From assembly GCA_021648745.1 (NCBI GenBank), contig JAKISE010000004.1, forward strand, positions 1 to 64,000: DNA of 64,000 bases, in the 5' to 3' direction. The position numbers were made by a program, and so were the translations under genes. Shown here piece after piece: positions 53,286 through 63,008 of the stretch. How positions within the stretch are numbered: position 1 is the stretch's first letter; each line of letters opens with the position of its first letter. The notes below the pieces were generated by a model. The model was not told the DNA's origin. It made no database searches and saw nothing but the letters and a program-made list of their open reading frames with translations. Source of the DNA: Cyclobacteriaceae bacterium. Lineage in GTDB: Bacteria > Bacteroidota > Bacteroidia > Cytophagales > Cyclobacteriaceae.

Positions 53286-54416
53286 ATGAAAAAAGAAATA
53301 AATGTTGGGATTATTGGAGCATCATTTATGGGTAAGGCACATAGCAATGCTTACTTAGATGTGTCGCATTATTTTGATTTGCCTGTGAAACCGGTAATGA
53401 AAGTTGCCTGCGATAAAAATCCTGAGTCCTTAGATCTGTTAGTTGGTCAGTACGGTTGGCAGGAAAGGGAATCTTCGTGGGAAAGGCTAGTTGAAAGAGA
53501 TGACATTGATCTTATCGACATTTGCACACCTAACATGTACCACAAAGAAATAGCCATAGCAGCGGCCAAAAATGGGAAACATGTGATTTGCGAAAAACCT
53601 CTTTGCATGAATGCTAACGAAGCTAAGGAGATGTTAGCTGCTGCTGAAAAGGCAGGAGTTAAGCACATGACGGCCTTCAATTATAGAAAAATTCCTGCGA
53701 TAGCTTTGGCTAAAAAATTAATTGATTCTGGAAAAATCGGAAAAATCCACCATTTCAACGCAGTATATTACCAAGACTGGTTAGTTGATCCAGATTTTCC
53801 TTTTGTGTGGCGACATGATTTGAAAGCTGGAGGCTCGGGAGCCCATGGTGATATGAATGCCCACACCATTGATCTAGCAAGGTTTCTTGTGGGAGAAGTA
53901 AGTGCTGTTTCTGCTTTGGACAAGGTGTTTATTGAGGAGCGTAAAAAAAGTGATGGCAGTGGTTCGGCAAAAGTTACTGCTGATGATGCTATGGTATTTC
54001 TTGCAAAGTTTGATTGTGGGGCAATAGGTAACTTTATGGCAACAAGGTTTGCAACGGGCAGGAAAAACTATCTTCGTATCGAAATTTTTGGCAGTGAAGG
54101 AGCTCTTTCATTTAACCTCGAAAATCTAAATGAGTTAGACTATTTTTCTCGTCAGGATGATGTAGAAACACAAGGGTTTAGAAAGATATTAGTTACAGAG
54201 CAAGAGCACCCTTATATGCAGATGTGGTGGCCTCCAGGTCATATCATAGGCTGGGAGCATACATTTATTCATGAGATAGGGGATTTGCTTCTTGCCATTG
54301 GCAAGGAAGAAGATGTAAAGCCTAATTTTTATGATGGCTTTAAGTGCCAACAAGTACTTGATGCAGTGCTTTATTCTGCAACAAACCAAAAATGGGTTGA
54401 GGTACCAGATTTCTGA
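53286..54416 (+). CDS. Gfo/Idh/MocA family oxidoreductase
   Basis: 376 residues. The Rossmann motif is GIIGASFMGKAHSNAY at 8-23. HVICEKPLCMNANEA contains the catalytic-region EKP (about 99-101). The C-terminal domain has GGSGAHGDMNAHTIDLARFLVGEV with the conserved D..H. It is an NAD(P)-dependent sugar or polyol dehydrogenase. The neighbouring TIM-barrel gene suggests a 3-keto-sugar or inosose step. There is no signal peptide, so it is cytoplasmic. Confidence 0.9.
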   Translation: MKKEINVGIIGASFMGKAHSNAYLDVSHYFDLPVKPVMKVACDKNPESLDLLVGQYGWQERESSWERLVERDDIDLIDICTPNMYHKEIAIAAAKNGKHVICEKPLCMNANEAKEMLAAAEKAGVKHMTAFNYRKIPAIALAKKLIDSGKIGKIHHFNAVYYQDWLVDPDFPFVWRHDLKAGGSGAHGDMNAHTIDLARFLVGEVSAVSALDKVFIEERKKSDGSGSAKVTADDAMVFLAKFDCGAIGNFMATRFATGRKNYLRIEIFGSEGALSFNLENLNELDYFSRQDDVETQGFRKILVTEQEHPYMQMWWPPGHIIGWEHTFIHEIGDLLLAIGKEEDVKPNFYDGFKCQQVLDAVLYSATNQKWVEVPDF

Positions 54417-54565
54417 GTTCAAAGAAAATAGCCTGATTTTGAAAGTAATCCATCACTTATTGTAATAGCTATTAGTCTGAGGTAATTTTTTAAGAATCAT
54501 TAGTTGTTGAATAAATAATGCTACTAGTTAAAATTATTGGTGAAAGGAAACTAAAATAATATACC

Positions 54566-56077
54566 ATGAAACTGGACTTTTTAAAAATGAAAGATAGTAA
54601 TGAGACAAAATGGGTATTTTGGACCTGTTTTATCGCACTCGTAGCTACGTCATTCGGGTTTATTATTCGGGCTCAAATTCTTGGAGACCTCCAAATACAT
54701 TTTAATTTAAGCGAAACCCAAAAAGGAGAAATACTTGGGGTAGGCTTATGGCCTTTTGCCCTAAGTATTGTTCTTTTTAGTTTCATTATTGACAAAATTG
54801 GATATGGACGAAGTATGGTTTTTGCATTATCATGCCACATCACCTCTGCTATAGTTACAATTTTTGCTACCGGCTATGATATGCTTTATTGGGGCACATT
54901 TATTCTTGCTCTAGGTAATGGTGCTGTTGAAGCAGTGATAAATCCTGTTGTTGCTACTCTGTTTTCAAAAAATAAAGCAAAGTGGCTCAATATTCTTCAT
55001 GCTGGGTGGCCTGGCGGAATGGTACTGGGAGGCACATTAATATTGATATTGATGCCTGATCTTGGCTGGCGTTGGAAAGTTGGGATAATTCTTATTCCAG
55101 TATTGGCTTACGGAATTATGTTGTTAAAAGTAACATTTCCAGTTCATGAGCGAGTGAAAGCTGGCATATCATTTAAAGCTATGCTCCAAGAATCAGGAGT
55201 GTTGGGGTTTGTTATTATTGAGTCATTAATGATTTGGGAATTGGGTCGTGTTTTTAATTGGCCTGTTTCTGTCGTATTAATAATTTCGTTTATATTGATT
55301 GTGGCATACGGCCTGTATGTGCGAACGGCAGGTAAACCCTTGTTTATTATTCTCTTATTGATTATGATTCCCTTGGCTACCACAGAATTAGGTACGGATA
55401 GTTGGATTACTGAGCTTGTAACACCAGTAATGAGTGATTTGGGACTACAAGCAGGTTGGGTGTTAGTTTACACTTCCTTATTAATGACCATACTGCGTTT
55501 TTCCGCAGGTCCTATAGTAGAAAAATTTAAACCACTTGGCCTTTTAGCCATCTGTAGTGTCATTGCTATTATTGGCCTAGTTTTCCTTTCCAAAACTACC
55601 GGAATTATGATATTTGCCGCAGCAACCATTTATGGGATAGGGAAATCATTTTTTTGGCCTACTATGCTTGGTGTGGTTGCAGAGCGTTTTCCTAAAGGAG
55701 GTGCGCTAACACTTAATACAATCAGTGGAGTTGGAATGTTGAGCGTAGGTATTATTGGAGCCGCTTTTCTTGGTAATATTCAAGATCGGCAGATAGGACA
55801 AGACTTGGCTGCTACAAACCCAGCAGTATACGAACAGATTGTTGGAGATGAAAAAACGAGTGTTCTAGGCAATTATTATTCAATTGACCGGGAAAAAATA
55901 GCAGAACTAGACAACGAAGGTGTGACGATTTTGAAAGATGCAACATCTGCGGCAAAGAAAAGCGCGCTTATGGCAGTAGCGATTTTCCCAGCTATTATGC
56001 TTGTTGGTTATCTTATTTTGATATTTTATTTTAAGTCAAAAGGAGGATATAAAATAGTACAAATTGATAAGACATAA
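54566..56077 (+). CDS. MFS transporter
   Basis: 503 residues with about 12 hydrophobic segments. IDKIGYGRSMVFAL is the loop 2-3 motif A region and WTRK-like features are replaced by FSKNKAKWLNILHAGWPGG. The C-terminal half has a hydrophilic insertion (about 400-460, NIQDRQIGQDLAATNP) before the last membrane helix. It is the last gene of the cluster, 150 bases after the dehydrogenase, and is the probable importer of the sugar. Confidence 0.88.
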   Translation: MKLDFLKMKDSNETKWVFWTCFIALVATSFGFIIRAQILGDLQIHFNLSETQKGEILGVGLWPFALSIVLFSFIIDKIGYGRSMVFALSCHITSAIVTIFATGYDMLYWGTFILALGNGAVEAVINPVVATLFSKNKAKWLNILHAGWPGGMVLGGTLILILMPDLGWRWKVGIILIPVLAYGIMLLKVTFPVHERVKAGISFKAMLQESGVLGFVIIESLMIWELGRVFNWPVSVVLIISFILIVAYGLYVRTAGKPLFIILLLIMIPLATTELGTDSWITELVTPVMSDLGLQAGWVLVYTSLLMTILRFSAGPIVEKFKPLGLLAICSVIAIIGLVFLSKTTGIMIFAAATIYGIGKSFFWPTMLGVVAERFPKGGALTLNTISGVGMLSVGIIGAAFLGNIQDRQIGQDLAATNPAVYEQIVGDEKTSVLGNYYSIDREKIAELDNEGVTILKDATSAAKKSALMAVAIFPAIMLVGYLILIFYFKSKGGYKIVQIDKT

Positions 56078-56472
56078 TTTGTCAAACGAAGTACAACTAT
56101 AGACGTCTTTTTCATGAGATAAGTCTGGGCTATAGTAACTTGATAATTCTGTTGAAATAAATATTGGTGGTGGATATGAATTTTATTGATTTTTTGTTTA
56201 CTTGGTTGATTAGGGTCCAGAGAGTTCTTTGGGCCTTTTTTTATAGTTTTGGTCGTATAACTCCATTATTAAATGCATAAAAAAGCATGCAGAATAAAAC
56301 CTATGCCATTGAGAATATAAAGGAGATGATAAACATGTTGAAATAATCACCTTCAGAATACAATGAGTCAAAATATAGCATCTTAGCAATTTGTTTCTGA
56401 CAAAACTGGTGGTTTCCAGTTGCTTTTCAATGAATCGGAATATCCATTGTGCCTGGTATTTTTTACCAAACT

Positions 56473-56649
56473 TTAAACCCGGATTATGCAATAGAATTCG
56501 TAATGAGAAGACAAAATGCAATAAATCAGAAGTTTATATTCGAAAAGCATAGCACCGTTATGGTTAAGAGGATAAACTTAGTAAAACGACTGATTTGCAG
56601 CAGTTTGTATTAGTAATAGAATTTCTATTGCATATTTCGGGTTAAATAG
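56473..56649. mobile_element. 177-bp MITE-like element, family B copy 2
   Basis: The same length and orientation as 11781-11957 and about 99 percent identical by eye (two differences). The terminal inverted repeats are the same. It sits in the 717-bp gap between the convergent MFS and DMFase-like genes. The remainder of that gap (56078-56472 and 56650-56794) shows no gene. Confidence 0.88.
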
Positions 56650-56794
56650 AACCTAAGAAAAATGCCCGAAGCCTCCTTCAATCAACCAAGTAAAAAAATA
56701 AAGAGGAACTCCAGACATATAGATTTGAGCCTATAGCAGAGCAGAATTAAGTGAATGGTACAGCTACATAGTATTTCTAGTTGTGTTTGGTTTG

Positions 56795-59143
56795 CTAGAG
56801 GTTATTATTAATGCCAAAATGGTGGAGTACGTTCTTGAGTAGTAAACTCATTTTATCATCTTTATAAACTGCCCAAGGCGCAGCCACAGAACCAACATTA
56901 AACACCTGCCCCCCATCTTCCCTTTGCCAATAGATAATTTCAGATATTATTCCTGATGGGTTTTCTTGTATAGGCCCATTATTGGCTATGTAGTCTATTC
57001 CGTTTCTATTTTTATTGTAACTTCTAGCTAATGAAACAATCCCTCTTGGTTCCTTGAGATTTAAAAATTGTGGAACAGTATGATCACGAGGTGGAATACT
57101 TTGGAGCACGGGCAATCGAACGTCATATTCATGACCCACGGCTCCTAAAAACTGCTTTTCAAGATTGGGTTCGCCCATAAGATCTCCCTTTTTTACATCA
57201 ATTTTATTTGGAGTGTTAAATAGAAAATGGTCTGGTTCAATTACTGTGTAACTTTGAAAATCTTTACTTTGAGATTTCCACCCTAGAGTTTCCAGACCTA
57301 TTAACTTCCAAGCTGGCATCTCGCAGTAGCGCATAAGTGACCCTCGTTTGCCATCCTGACTGTGAAATATATGCCCAACCTGTGTGGCTTTACTTGCAGC
57401 CATAGCACCTGGAAATTTGCGACATTCCATAATATTGTAGCCTTCGTCAAAACTAACGCGCCAAAACATACTATTCCCGCTTAGCGCAGTAATTGTGCCA
57501 CCTTCAGAAAGGTAATTCTGAACTCCTAGGTACGCTTTCTCTGTCCAATATTCACTATGAGAAAGCAAAAAAACAGTTTTGTAATCCTTTAATATTTCTG
57601 GATCCTTATCTATATCAGTATCTGTTAAAAGGTCGTAAGAATAATTGTTTTCTTCAAGCCACAAATGAATAAAGCGTTCTCCACGAGTCCACTGACTAAA
57701 GGTGTTGTTTTCCTCATAATAGGTTTTATATGGGCCAGCATTTGGCCAAGGCATGTTCACACCAGATTGAAAAGTTGGTTGACCAGCACGGTGTTCTTGG
57801 TATTGCGAAAAACCTGGGTATTCGGGTTTGGATAGCTTTTTAACATCACCTGTACGCCAATTGGTTAGGCCAGCCTTTACATTTGCTGCAAATGGATAAC
57901 TGTTGTAGGCAATCCAAGTGTTGGTAGATGCTAAGACTAAAATGGGAGCAGCAGCTTTTTTTGTAGGACGACTGACTACAAACGTGTTATTATAATATTT
58001 TAATTGTCCATCGATTTTAAATTTAAATCTTGCAACATAAAATCCCTGTCTTGCGTCCTTTGGAATTTTGTATTTATGACTAATCTTCCATCGACAGTCA
58101 TAAAGATCATCGCTGGCAAACCTGAGAGCATGCCCGCGAGTAGGGTCGTCATATGGTTGGTAATTAGGGTTTAAACGGGGTCCACGTTTATCATTAAAAG
58201 ACGGGCCTCCAATCATCCATGTAGCATTGTTAATGATCTGCCCAGTTCTATTATTCTTGCTTTCATCAGCGATAATAGCTCCTTTTTCTTCAGAAAATTT
58301 CCAATGGGCTAAAAGGCCAGACTGAGCGGGGTTAGACAAAGCCATTGAATTGTTATGAACTATTATTTCATCTTTATTTAAGGCACGATTGTATACCAAA
58401 CAATTCGCCAGATCACCATCATAAAAGAAATTAGTTTTCCCTTTAAGGGAGGATGCAGCTAATTTCAAGTTTCCTGATAATTCTAAAAGAGGTTTGGCAT
58501 ACAAAGCATCAGCAACAAGAAAACCATCAATGTGAATTTTTGCTTTGGACCCATCCCAGGTAGCCACAACATGATGCCATTTTTTTTCTATAATATAACC
58601 TAACGGAGTTTGAAGAACATGATTACCAATTTTTAGTTCTACAACACCTTTATTTAAGTATATTCCATAGCTCAGCTCATCTTTCTCTTCTGATTGAGTG
58701 ATTAGACCTTGTCGTGACCTTATATCAAATGCTCTTACCCAACACTCAAGAGTTAAAGCTTTAACATTGGCTAATCCCTTAGTAATATTGATATATGAAC
58801 CAGGGTAAATTGGCTGAGGAATGGGCTCAGAACTTGTACTAAAAAGTGTTATGTCTTTTTCCATACTGTCAGGGTCGCTGCCCAATCGCACTATTGAAAG
58901 CTCATAAGGAACAGTGCTACTCACTCTTAAATGCAATTCATCCCCAGGTTTGAGTTGCTTTTGACTATACGCATGTACACCAGTTACTAAAGTTGATTGA
59001 TGAGCAGGAAATGGGAGCGAAATGGCATTGTCAATATCCTTGTTAGATTTACAATTCTGCAAGAATAAACCAAGTCCAATGGACAGACCTGCTATGAAAA
59101 ATCTTCTTGAGATGTAATTCGATTTTTTTCTCATTTTAATCAT
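56795..59143 (-). CDS. Secreted lipoprotein with LamG insert and N,N-dimethylformamidase-beta-like domain
   Basis: 782 residues. The N-terminus has NYISRRFFIAGLSIGLGLFLQNC, i.e. an RRFF signal and a lipobox Cys near residue 29. A LamG/concanavalin-like domain at about 120-270 (TLECWVRAFDIRSRQGLITQ, KWHHVVATWDGSKAKIHIDG) is set into the protein. The C-terminal part from about 330 has VARFKFKIDGQLKYYNNTFVV, the segments NTWIAYNSYPFA and FLLSHSEYWTEKAYLGVQNYLSEGGTITALSGNSMFWRV (key LSHSEYW and LSGN). These are typical of DMFase large-subunit-like C-terminal domains. The substrate is unknown. It overlaps the upstream FG-GAP gene by 8 bases. Confidence 0.75.
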   Translation of the reverse strand: MIKMRKKSNYISRRFFIAGLSIGLGLFLQNCKSNKDIDNAISLPFPAHQSTLVTGVHAYSQKQLKPGDELHLRVSSTVPYELSIVRLGSDPDSMEKDITLFSTSSEPIPQPIYPGSYINITKGLANVKALTLECWVRAFDIRSRQGLITQSEEKDELSYGIYLNKGVVELKIGNHVLQTPLGYIIEKKWHHVVATWDGSKAKIHIDGFLVADALYAKPLLELSGNLKLAASSLKGKTNFFYDGDLANCLVYNRALNKDEIIVHNNSMALSNPAQSGLLAHWKFSEEKGAIIADESKNNRTGQIINNATWMIGGPSFNDKRGPRLNPNYQPYDDPTRGHALRFASDDLYDCRWKISHKYKIPKDARQGFYVARFKFKIDGQLKYYNNTFVVSRPTKKAAAPILVLASTNTWIAYNSYPFAANVKAGLTNWRTGDVKKLSKPEYPGFSQYQEHRAGQPTFQSGVNMPWPNAGPYKTYYEENNTFSQWTRGERFIHLWLEENNYSYDLLTDTDIDKDPEILKDYKTVFLLSHSEYWTEKAYLGVQNYLSEGGTITALSGNSMFWRVSFDEGYNIMECRKFPGAMAASKATQVGHIFHSQDGKRGSLMRYCEMPAWKLIGLETLGWKSQSKDFQSYTVIEPDHFLFNTPNKIDVKKGDLMGEPNLEKQFLGAVGHEYDVRLPVLQSIPPRDHTVPQFLNLKEPRGIVSLARSYNKNRNGIDYIANNGPIQENPSGIISEIIYWQREDGGQVFNVGSVAAPWAVYKDDKMSLLLKNVLHHFGINNNL

Positions 59144-61514
59144 TTATTTTATTTATCCAAATATTTGGCTGCAGGGGTCGCTCAGGAGCTAAGGTGTTAT
59201 TCCAGTTGCAACCAGCAATATCAGGGTCACCATCATTATCCAAATCTTCCACAGCGGAAAGGTGGGACCCAGATGTGGAGATAACGTGTTCTTTCCATAA
59301 ATTAGCTTCGATATCTATGCATTCAAAAATGGAAATATAACCAGCTCGTCTAGGTGATTTCCAGTTTTGATGCATTTGTGCTGTATAAATGTCCAGTTTC
59401 CCATCCCCATTAAAATCAGCTATACCAATGGAATGAAGTCGTTCTCTGTTATTCAGAACCATGTTTCTTTTCCATGAATCATCAAGTGGATTATCATCTC
59501 CTTTGTACCACCATACACCACTGATTTCATGTCCTTTTTCTTCACATATCAGCACAATATCATTTAGTCCATCATTATCAAGATCGACTACAGCACTCTG
59601 TGCTTCACGAGGAAAATCTGGATCAATCATGCGATCAACCCATAGTGCTTCCGGATGTTTTTTAAGATTTGAATTTCCAGGGTTTTCAAGCCACCCATTT
59701 CCGAATAGTGCATCTATATCTCCATCGTTATCCACATCGCCCAAAGACATGCCTGTGCGAGTATGAGGATCCCCCTTAAAACCACTAATTTCATAATATT
59801 TCCATTTCCCACTTTTAGGATTTTTAATCCCTGGTATGTAAAAAACCCGAGCGTTAAAGGATTGCAGTATCATATCGGGCAACCCGTCTCCGTTAATATC
59901 TGCACTTTTAATCATGTCTGTATTGGGGTTAACTTCAAGGGGAATTATAGTGTGTTCTACCCAGTCTTTTTGTTTGGATAATTCACCACCTGGGTTTTCA
60001 AGCCAAATAATGACCGAACTTCCTTCAAAACCTTTTGCAATAACTGGATCCATATCACCATCCTTGTCTACATCTACCCATACGTTACCTACAAAATCAC
60101 CCTTATTAATACGGTGCATTTCCCAATTGGGTCCTTCGTACCAAACCATTTTGTAACCATCGCTTGTACCTTGGCTTGCATCAAAAAACAAATCCATGTT
60201 ACCATCTTGGTTAATATCTACAATAGTAGTTTGCGCATTATAAGGCCCAGGGTAACCACCAGACCATGGTTTAGTCACATCAACATCAGGGTGGAAGGAT
60301 GGTAAAATAATATTATCAAACTCCCAAGAGCTTATGTTTTGAATGATATCATCTGTGTTTTTGCTAAAAACAGTCATGTTTTCTAATAGATAAAGTCCGG
60401 ATTTTCCACTTACCACTATATCTAAATCTGAATCTTTATCTATATCAATAGTATTGATTTTCATTCCTGTACCAACCAGTGCATTGTGTGATATAACGTG
60501 TTTGGTAAATGAGGCAGTTTTAGGGTCTATATCATACCAATAAATTCCAAGAGGATCCATTGATCCAGGGTCCTTGCCTTGATGCCCACGCAACCGCTTT
60601 CCAGTAACCAAATCCATACGACCATCGTTATTTACATCCGCCATTTCAAGAGCATGAACCTGAGAAAATGTAGAATCAATGGTGTGGCGAACCCAACTAC
60701 GTTCTTTATTATTGACTTTTTGTTCGAGCCAATACAGTCCATAATTATGTGCCATCCCAAAAATAATATCGTTGTGCCCATCGCCATTTACGTCAAAAAC
60801 CTGCATTGGCATACTGCCCATATCGTCCGCAATTTGAAACTCAGGAAAAAATTGCCATTTGTCATTTGCAATGTCATTCGGAGCCTTAAACCAGCCTTTT
60901 GTACTGATCATATCTAGTTTTCCATCTCCATCTATATCGCCTAAACCAACACCGTGTTTTACTTTTGTTGTATCCATTGTGTGCCGAACAAACGTACCAT
61001 TTTGATTTTCTAACCAATGTGCTTCAGTATAGAACCAAAGGCTAGGTATAAGGTCAGGATCTCCATCGCCATCCACATCTTCAAAAAGAAGAAATTCTGT
61101 GTATTGCGAGTCTGCTATTTTATGTTGAATCCAAGGCTGCCCACTATTTTTTGTATTTTCATACCAATAGATATTCTGATCTTCGAACCAGCCCCACGAT
61201 ACTAAATCAGTCCACCCATCACCGTTTATATCAACCGGGTATTCACCTCCATTGCTTACAAATTCGCCATGAGATTTTACATCTCGCAATGGGTGTTTAA
61301 TAAATTTTGGTCCTTCAAACCAAAACGCACCACTAGTTATATCAAGTATTCCATCGTTGTTAACATCAAAGACAGAGGAACCTTCAGAATAAGGACCAAA
61401 CCATTGTTTGCTTGGGCCATCTATTTTTTGAACAAGAAATTTTGGGTCACCCGTGTTGGCGAAAGTAAGGTTGCCAAGCATAAGAGCCGAAAGTATAAAA
61501 ATTAAATTTTTCAT
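59136..61514 (-). CDS. FG-GAP/VCBS repeat secreted protein
   Basis: 792 residues with a signal peptide (FILSALMLGNLTFA). It holds at least ten calcium-binding DxDxDG-type repeats, for example DVNNDGILDI, DINGDGWTDL, DVDGDGDPDL, DIDGDGKLDM, DVNGDGHNDI, DINQDGNMDL, DVDKDGDMDP, DINGDGLPDM, DVDNDGDIDAL and DFNGDGKLDI. They are interleaved with the aromatic WFE/WLEN motif, forming one or two seven-bladed propellers. No catalytic domain is seen. Such proteins bind carbohydrate or act as scaffolds at the cell surface. It is coupled to the DMFase-like lipoprotein. Confidence 0.85.
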   Translation of the reverse strand: MKNLIFILSALMLGNLTFANTGDPKFLVQKIDGPSKQWFGPYSEGSSVFDVNNDGILDITSGAFWFEGPKFIKHPLRDVKSHGEFVSNGGEYPVDINGDGWTDLVSWGWFEDQNIYWYENTKNSGQPWIQHKIADSQYTEFLLFEDVDGDGDPDLIPSLWFYTEAHWLENQNGTFVRHTMDTTKVKHGVGLGDIDGDGKLDMISTKGWFKAPNDIANDKWQFFPEFQIADDMGSMPMQVFDVNGDGHNDIIFGMAHNYGLYWLEQKVNNKERSWVRHTIDSTFSQVHALEMADVNNDGRMDLVTGKRLRGHQGKDPGSMDPLGIYWYDIDPKTASFTKHVISHNALVGTGMKINTIDIDKDSDLDIVVSGKSGLYLLENMTVFSKNTDDIIQNISSWEFDNIILPSFHPDVDVTKPWSGGYPGPYNAQTTIVDINQDGNMDLFFDASQGTSDGYKMVWYEGPNWEMHRINKGDFVGNVWVDVDKDGDMDPVIAKGFEGSSVIIWLENPGGELSKQKDWVEHTIIPLEVNPNTDMIKSADINGDGLPDMILQSFNARVFYIPGIKNPKSGKWKYYEISGFKGDPHTRTGMSLGDVDNDGDIDALFGNGWLENPGNSNLKKHPEALWVDRMIDPDFPREAQSAVVDLDNDGLNDIVLICEEKGHEISGVWWYKGDDNPLDDSWKRNMVLNNRERLHSIGIADFNGDGKLDIYTAQMHQNWKSPRRAGYISIFECIDIEANLWKEHVISTSGSHLSAVEDLDNDGDPDIAGCNWNNTLAPERPLQPNIWINKIND

Positions 61515-61722
61515 GGTGTTTTATATTTATATCAAATTGTGTAAACGCCCTTAACAAATAGATAATGCGCGCAGTGTTTACTAGTATTTTTTTAATTTAC
61601 CTAATTTAGAGATTTAGTGCGTTGAACTAAATTAAACACAACAAACCTTTTGACTTTAACTATTACTTAACTTCCTTTCTCCCATACTAAACCTTTATTA
61701 ATCTGTTGACAAAGTGGAACTT

Positions 61723-63003
61723 TTAATATTCAACCATTAGTACTGGGCCGGGCCAGTTTATTTCAAGCCCATGTCCTTCAAATTCCGAATAAATACTTAT
61801 TTCATTATTACCAGACTTTAAAAATTCTACAGGTACAGGAATTCGGTTAAAACTAAAATGGTGAAATTCTCCAAAATTATCTGCAATTCTATGACCGTTT
61901 ACTCTTATTTCATGAACAGATCCATCGTTTGTAGCAGCAGACCAAGTGGATACTGTAATCCAGGCGCTACGAGCATTTTTTAAATCATCCGAAAGGTTGA
62001 TATGGCAGGATTTAGTTTTCCCGATACGCACACTGAAATCTTCTGGTACATCATCGCTTTTATACATTTTAACTATTCGTTGACGATCTAAAACGATATT
62101 ACTTACTGCTGGTGTTATGGTGGTAATGCCATTTTTTAACACGATTCGAGCTGCAATCTTCATAGGTTCTTTCTGATCAGGAAGATTACTTGTATTCCAA
62201 ATTACCGAAAATGGAGGATTGAGATCAGTGCCGATATTGTATTTCAAGGATTTCTTTATCTCGCTTCCGAAATCATATTTAAGATCGGTCAAATCATATT
62301 GATAATGCCATTGGCGAAAAACACCGTTTCCCTCCCAATCGAAGTCCTCATATAAACCAATAAACTCTACACGATCCACAGAATCAGTATAATCTGCTTT
62401 GATTTTAGCCGCAACTTCGGGATATTCACCGATTGAAGAATTTGAATCTATATTGGAAATTTCTCCTACTACATGTATTTTGGTATCATCATAATAAACC
62501 CTCACCACTACACCATACACCCAAAACCAACCCCAATCAAAATTAAAGCAAGTTTGTTCTGAAACGGAGAAGGACAACGTGTTATCACCTTCTTTTAGAT
62601 GATTTAGAGGAACTAGTACTGCTTGTTGCAACTGAGTGCTATAATAGCATTCAGAACGTGCGCCTTTTCCTAAATTTTGAATAATAGGTAGTGGTATAAG
62701 TTCGTTGTTATTTACGCGTACACTGCGTTTGGTAGATCCGCAATGTCCACCCCAATGTTCAGCCATAACTTCTACCTTGATTGCTTTGTCTAAATCTATA
62801 TTTTTTATGGTAATTTCTTCTGGAGGCTGTTGTTCTTTACACTGCTCACGGTAGCTGCTTGAATCAGCATAAATAAGCATTAGCAACTCATCATTAGTAT
62901 AAGTATATTCTCGAAAAATGTCTCCAGGTTTTGGTTGGGCAAATAATGAGCTAACACTTAACAAACCCAATAGTGCAAAAATTGAAAATTTTGTAAAATT
63001 CAT
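61723..63003 (-). CDS. Secreted protein with two related beta-sandwich domains
   Basis: 426 residues with a signal peptide (FALLGLLSVSSLFAQ). The N-terminal segment (about 55-175: HWGGHCGSTKRSVRVNN, PLNHLKEGDNTLSFSVS) and the C-terminal segment (about 345-426: VHEIRVNGHRIADNFGE, PVEFLKSGNNEISIYSE, GLEINWPGPVLMVEY) share a pattern of name-hydroxyl, strand, LKxGxNxxS and W/G ends. This suggests duplicated jelly-roll carbohydrate-binding modules. The middle contains VEFIGLYEDFDWEGNG. It is not a recognised enzyme. It is 5 bases from the upstream gene. Confidence 0.65.
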   Translation of the reverse strand: MNFTKFSIFALLGLLSVSSLFAQPKPGDIFREYTYTNDELLMLIYADSSSYREQCKEQQPPEEITIKNIDLDKAIKVEVMAEHWGGHCGSTKRSVRVNNNELIPLPIIQNLGKGARSECYYSTQLQQAVLVPLNHLKEGDNTLSFSVSEQTCFNFDWGWFWVYGVVVRVYYDDTKIHVVGEISNIDSNSSIGEYPEVAAKIKADYTDSVDRVEFIGLYEDFDWEGNGVFRQWHYQYDLTDLKYDFGSEIKKSLKYNIGTDLNPPFSVIWNTSNLPDQKEPMKIAARIVLKNGITTITPAVSNIVLDRQRIVKMYKSDDVPEDFSVRIGKTKSCHINLSDDLKNARSAWITVSTWSAATNDGSVHEIRVNGHRIADNFGEFHHFSFNRIPVPVEFLKSGNNEISIYSEFEGHGLEINWPGPVLMVEY

Positions 63004-63008
63004 ATTTA

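Noticed and set aside
48386..54416. Calling the 44-56 kb cluster a myo-inositol (iol) operon
   Set aside because: There is no IolD or IolB; the cupin is the short mannose-isomerase type and an E1/E2 complex and FSA aldolase are present, so only the general parallel is kept.
56210..56521. 103-residue minus-strand ORF between the MFS gene and the secreted cluster
   Set aside because: It runs into the family B element and has no coding-like composition.
59461..60917. Several plus-strand ORFs of 60-112 residues opposite the FG-GAP gene
   Set aside because: They are shadows of the repetitive DxDxDG coding sequence on the other strand.
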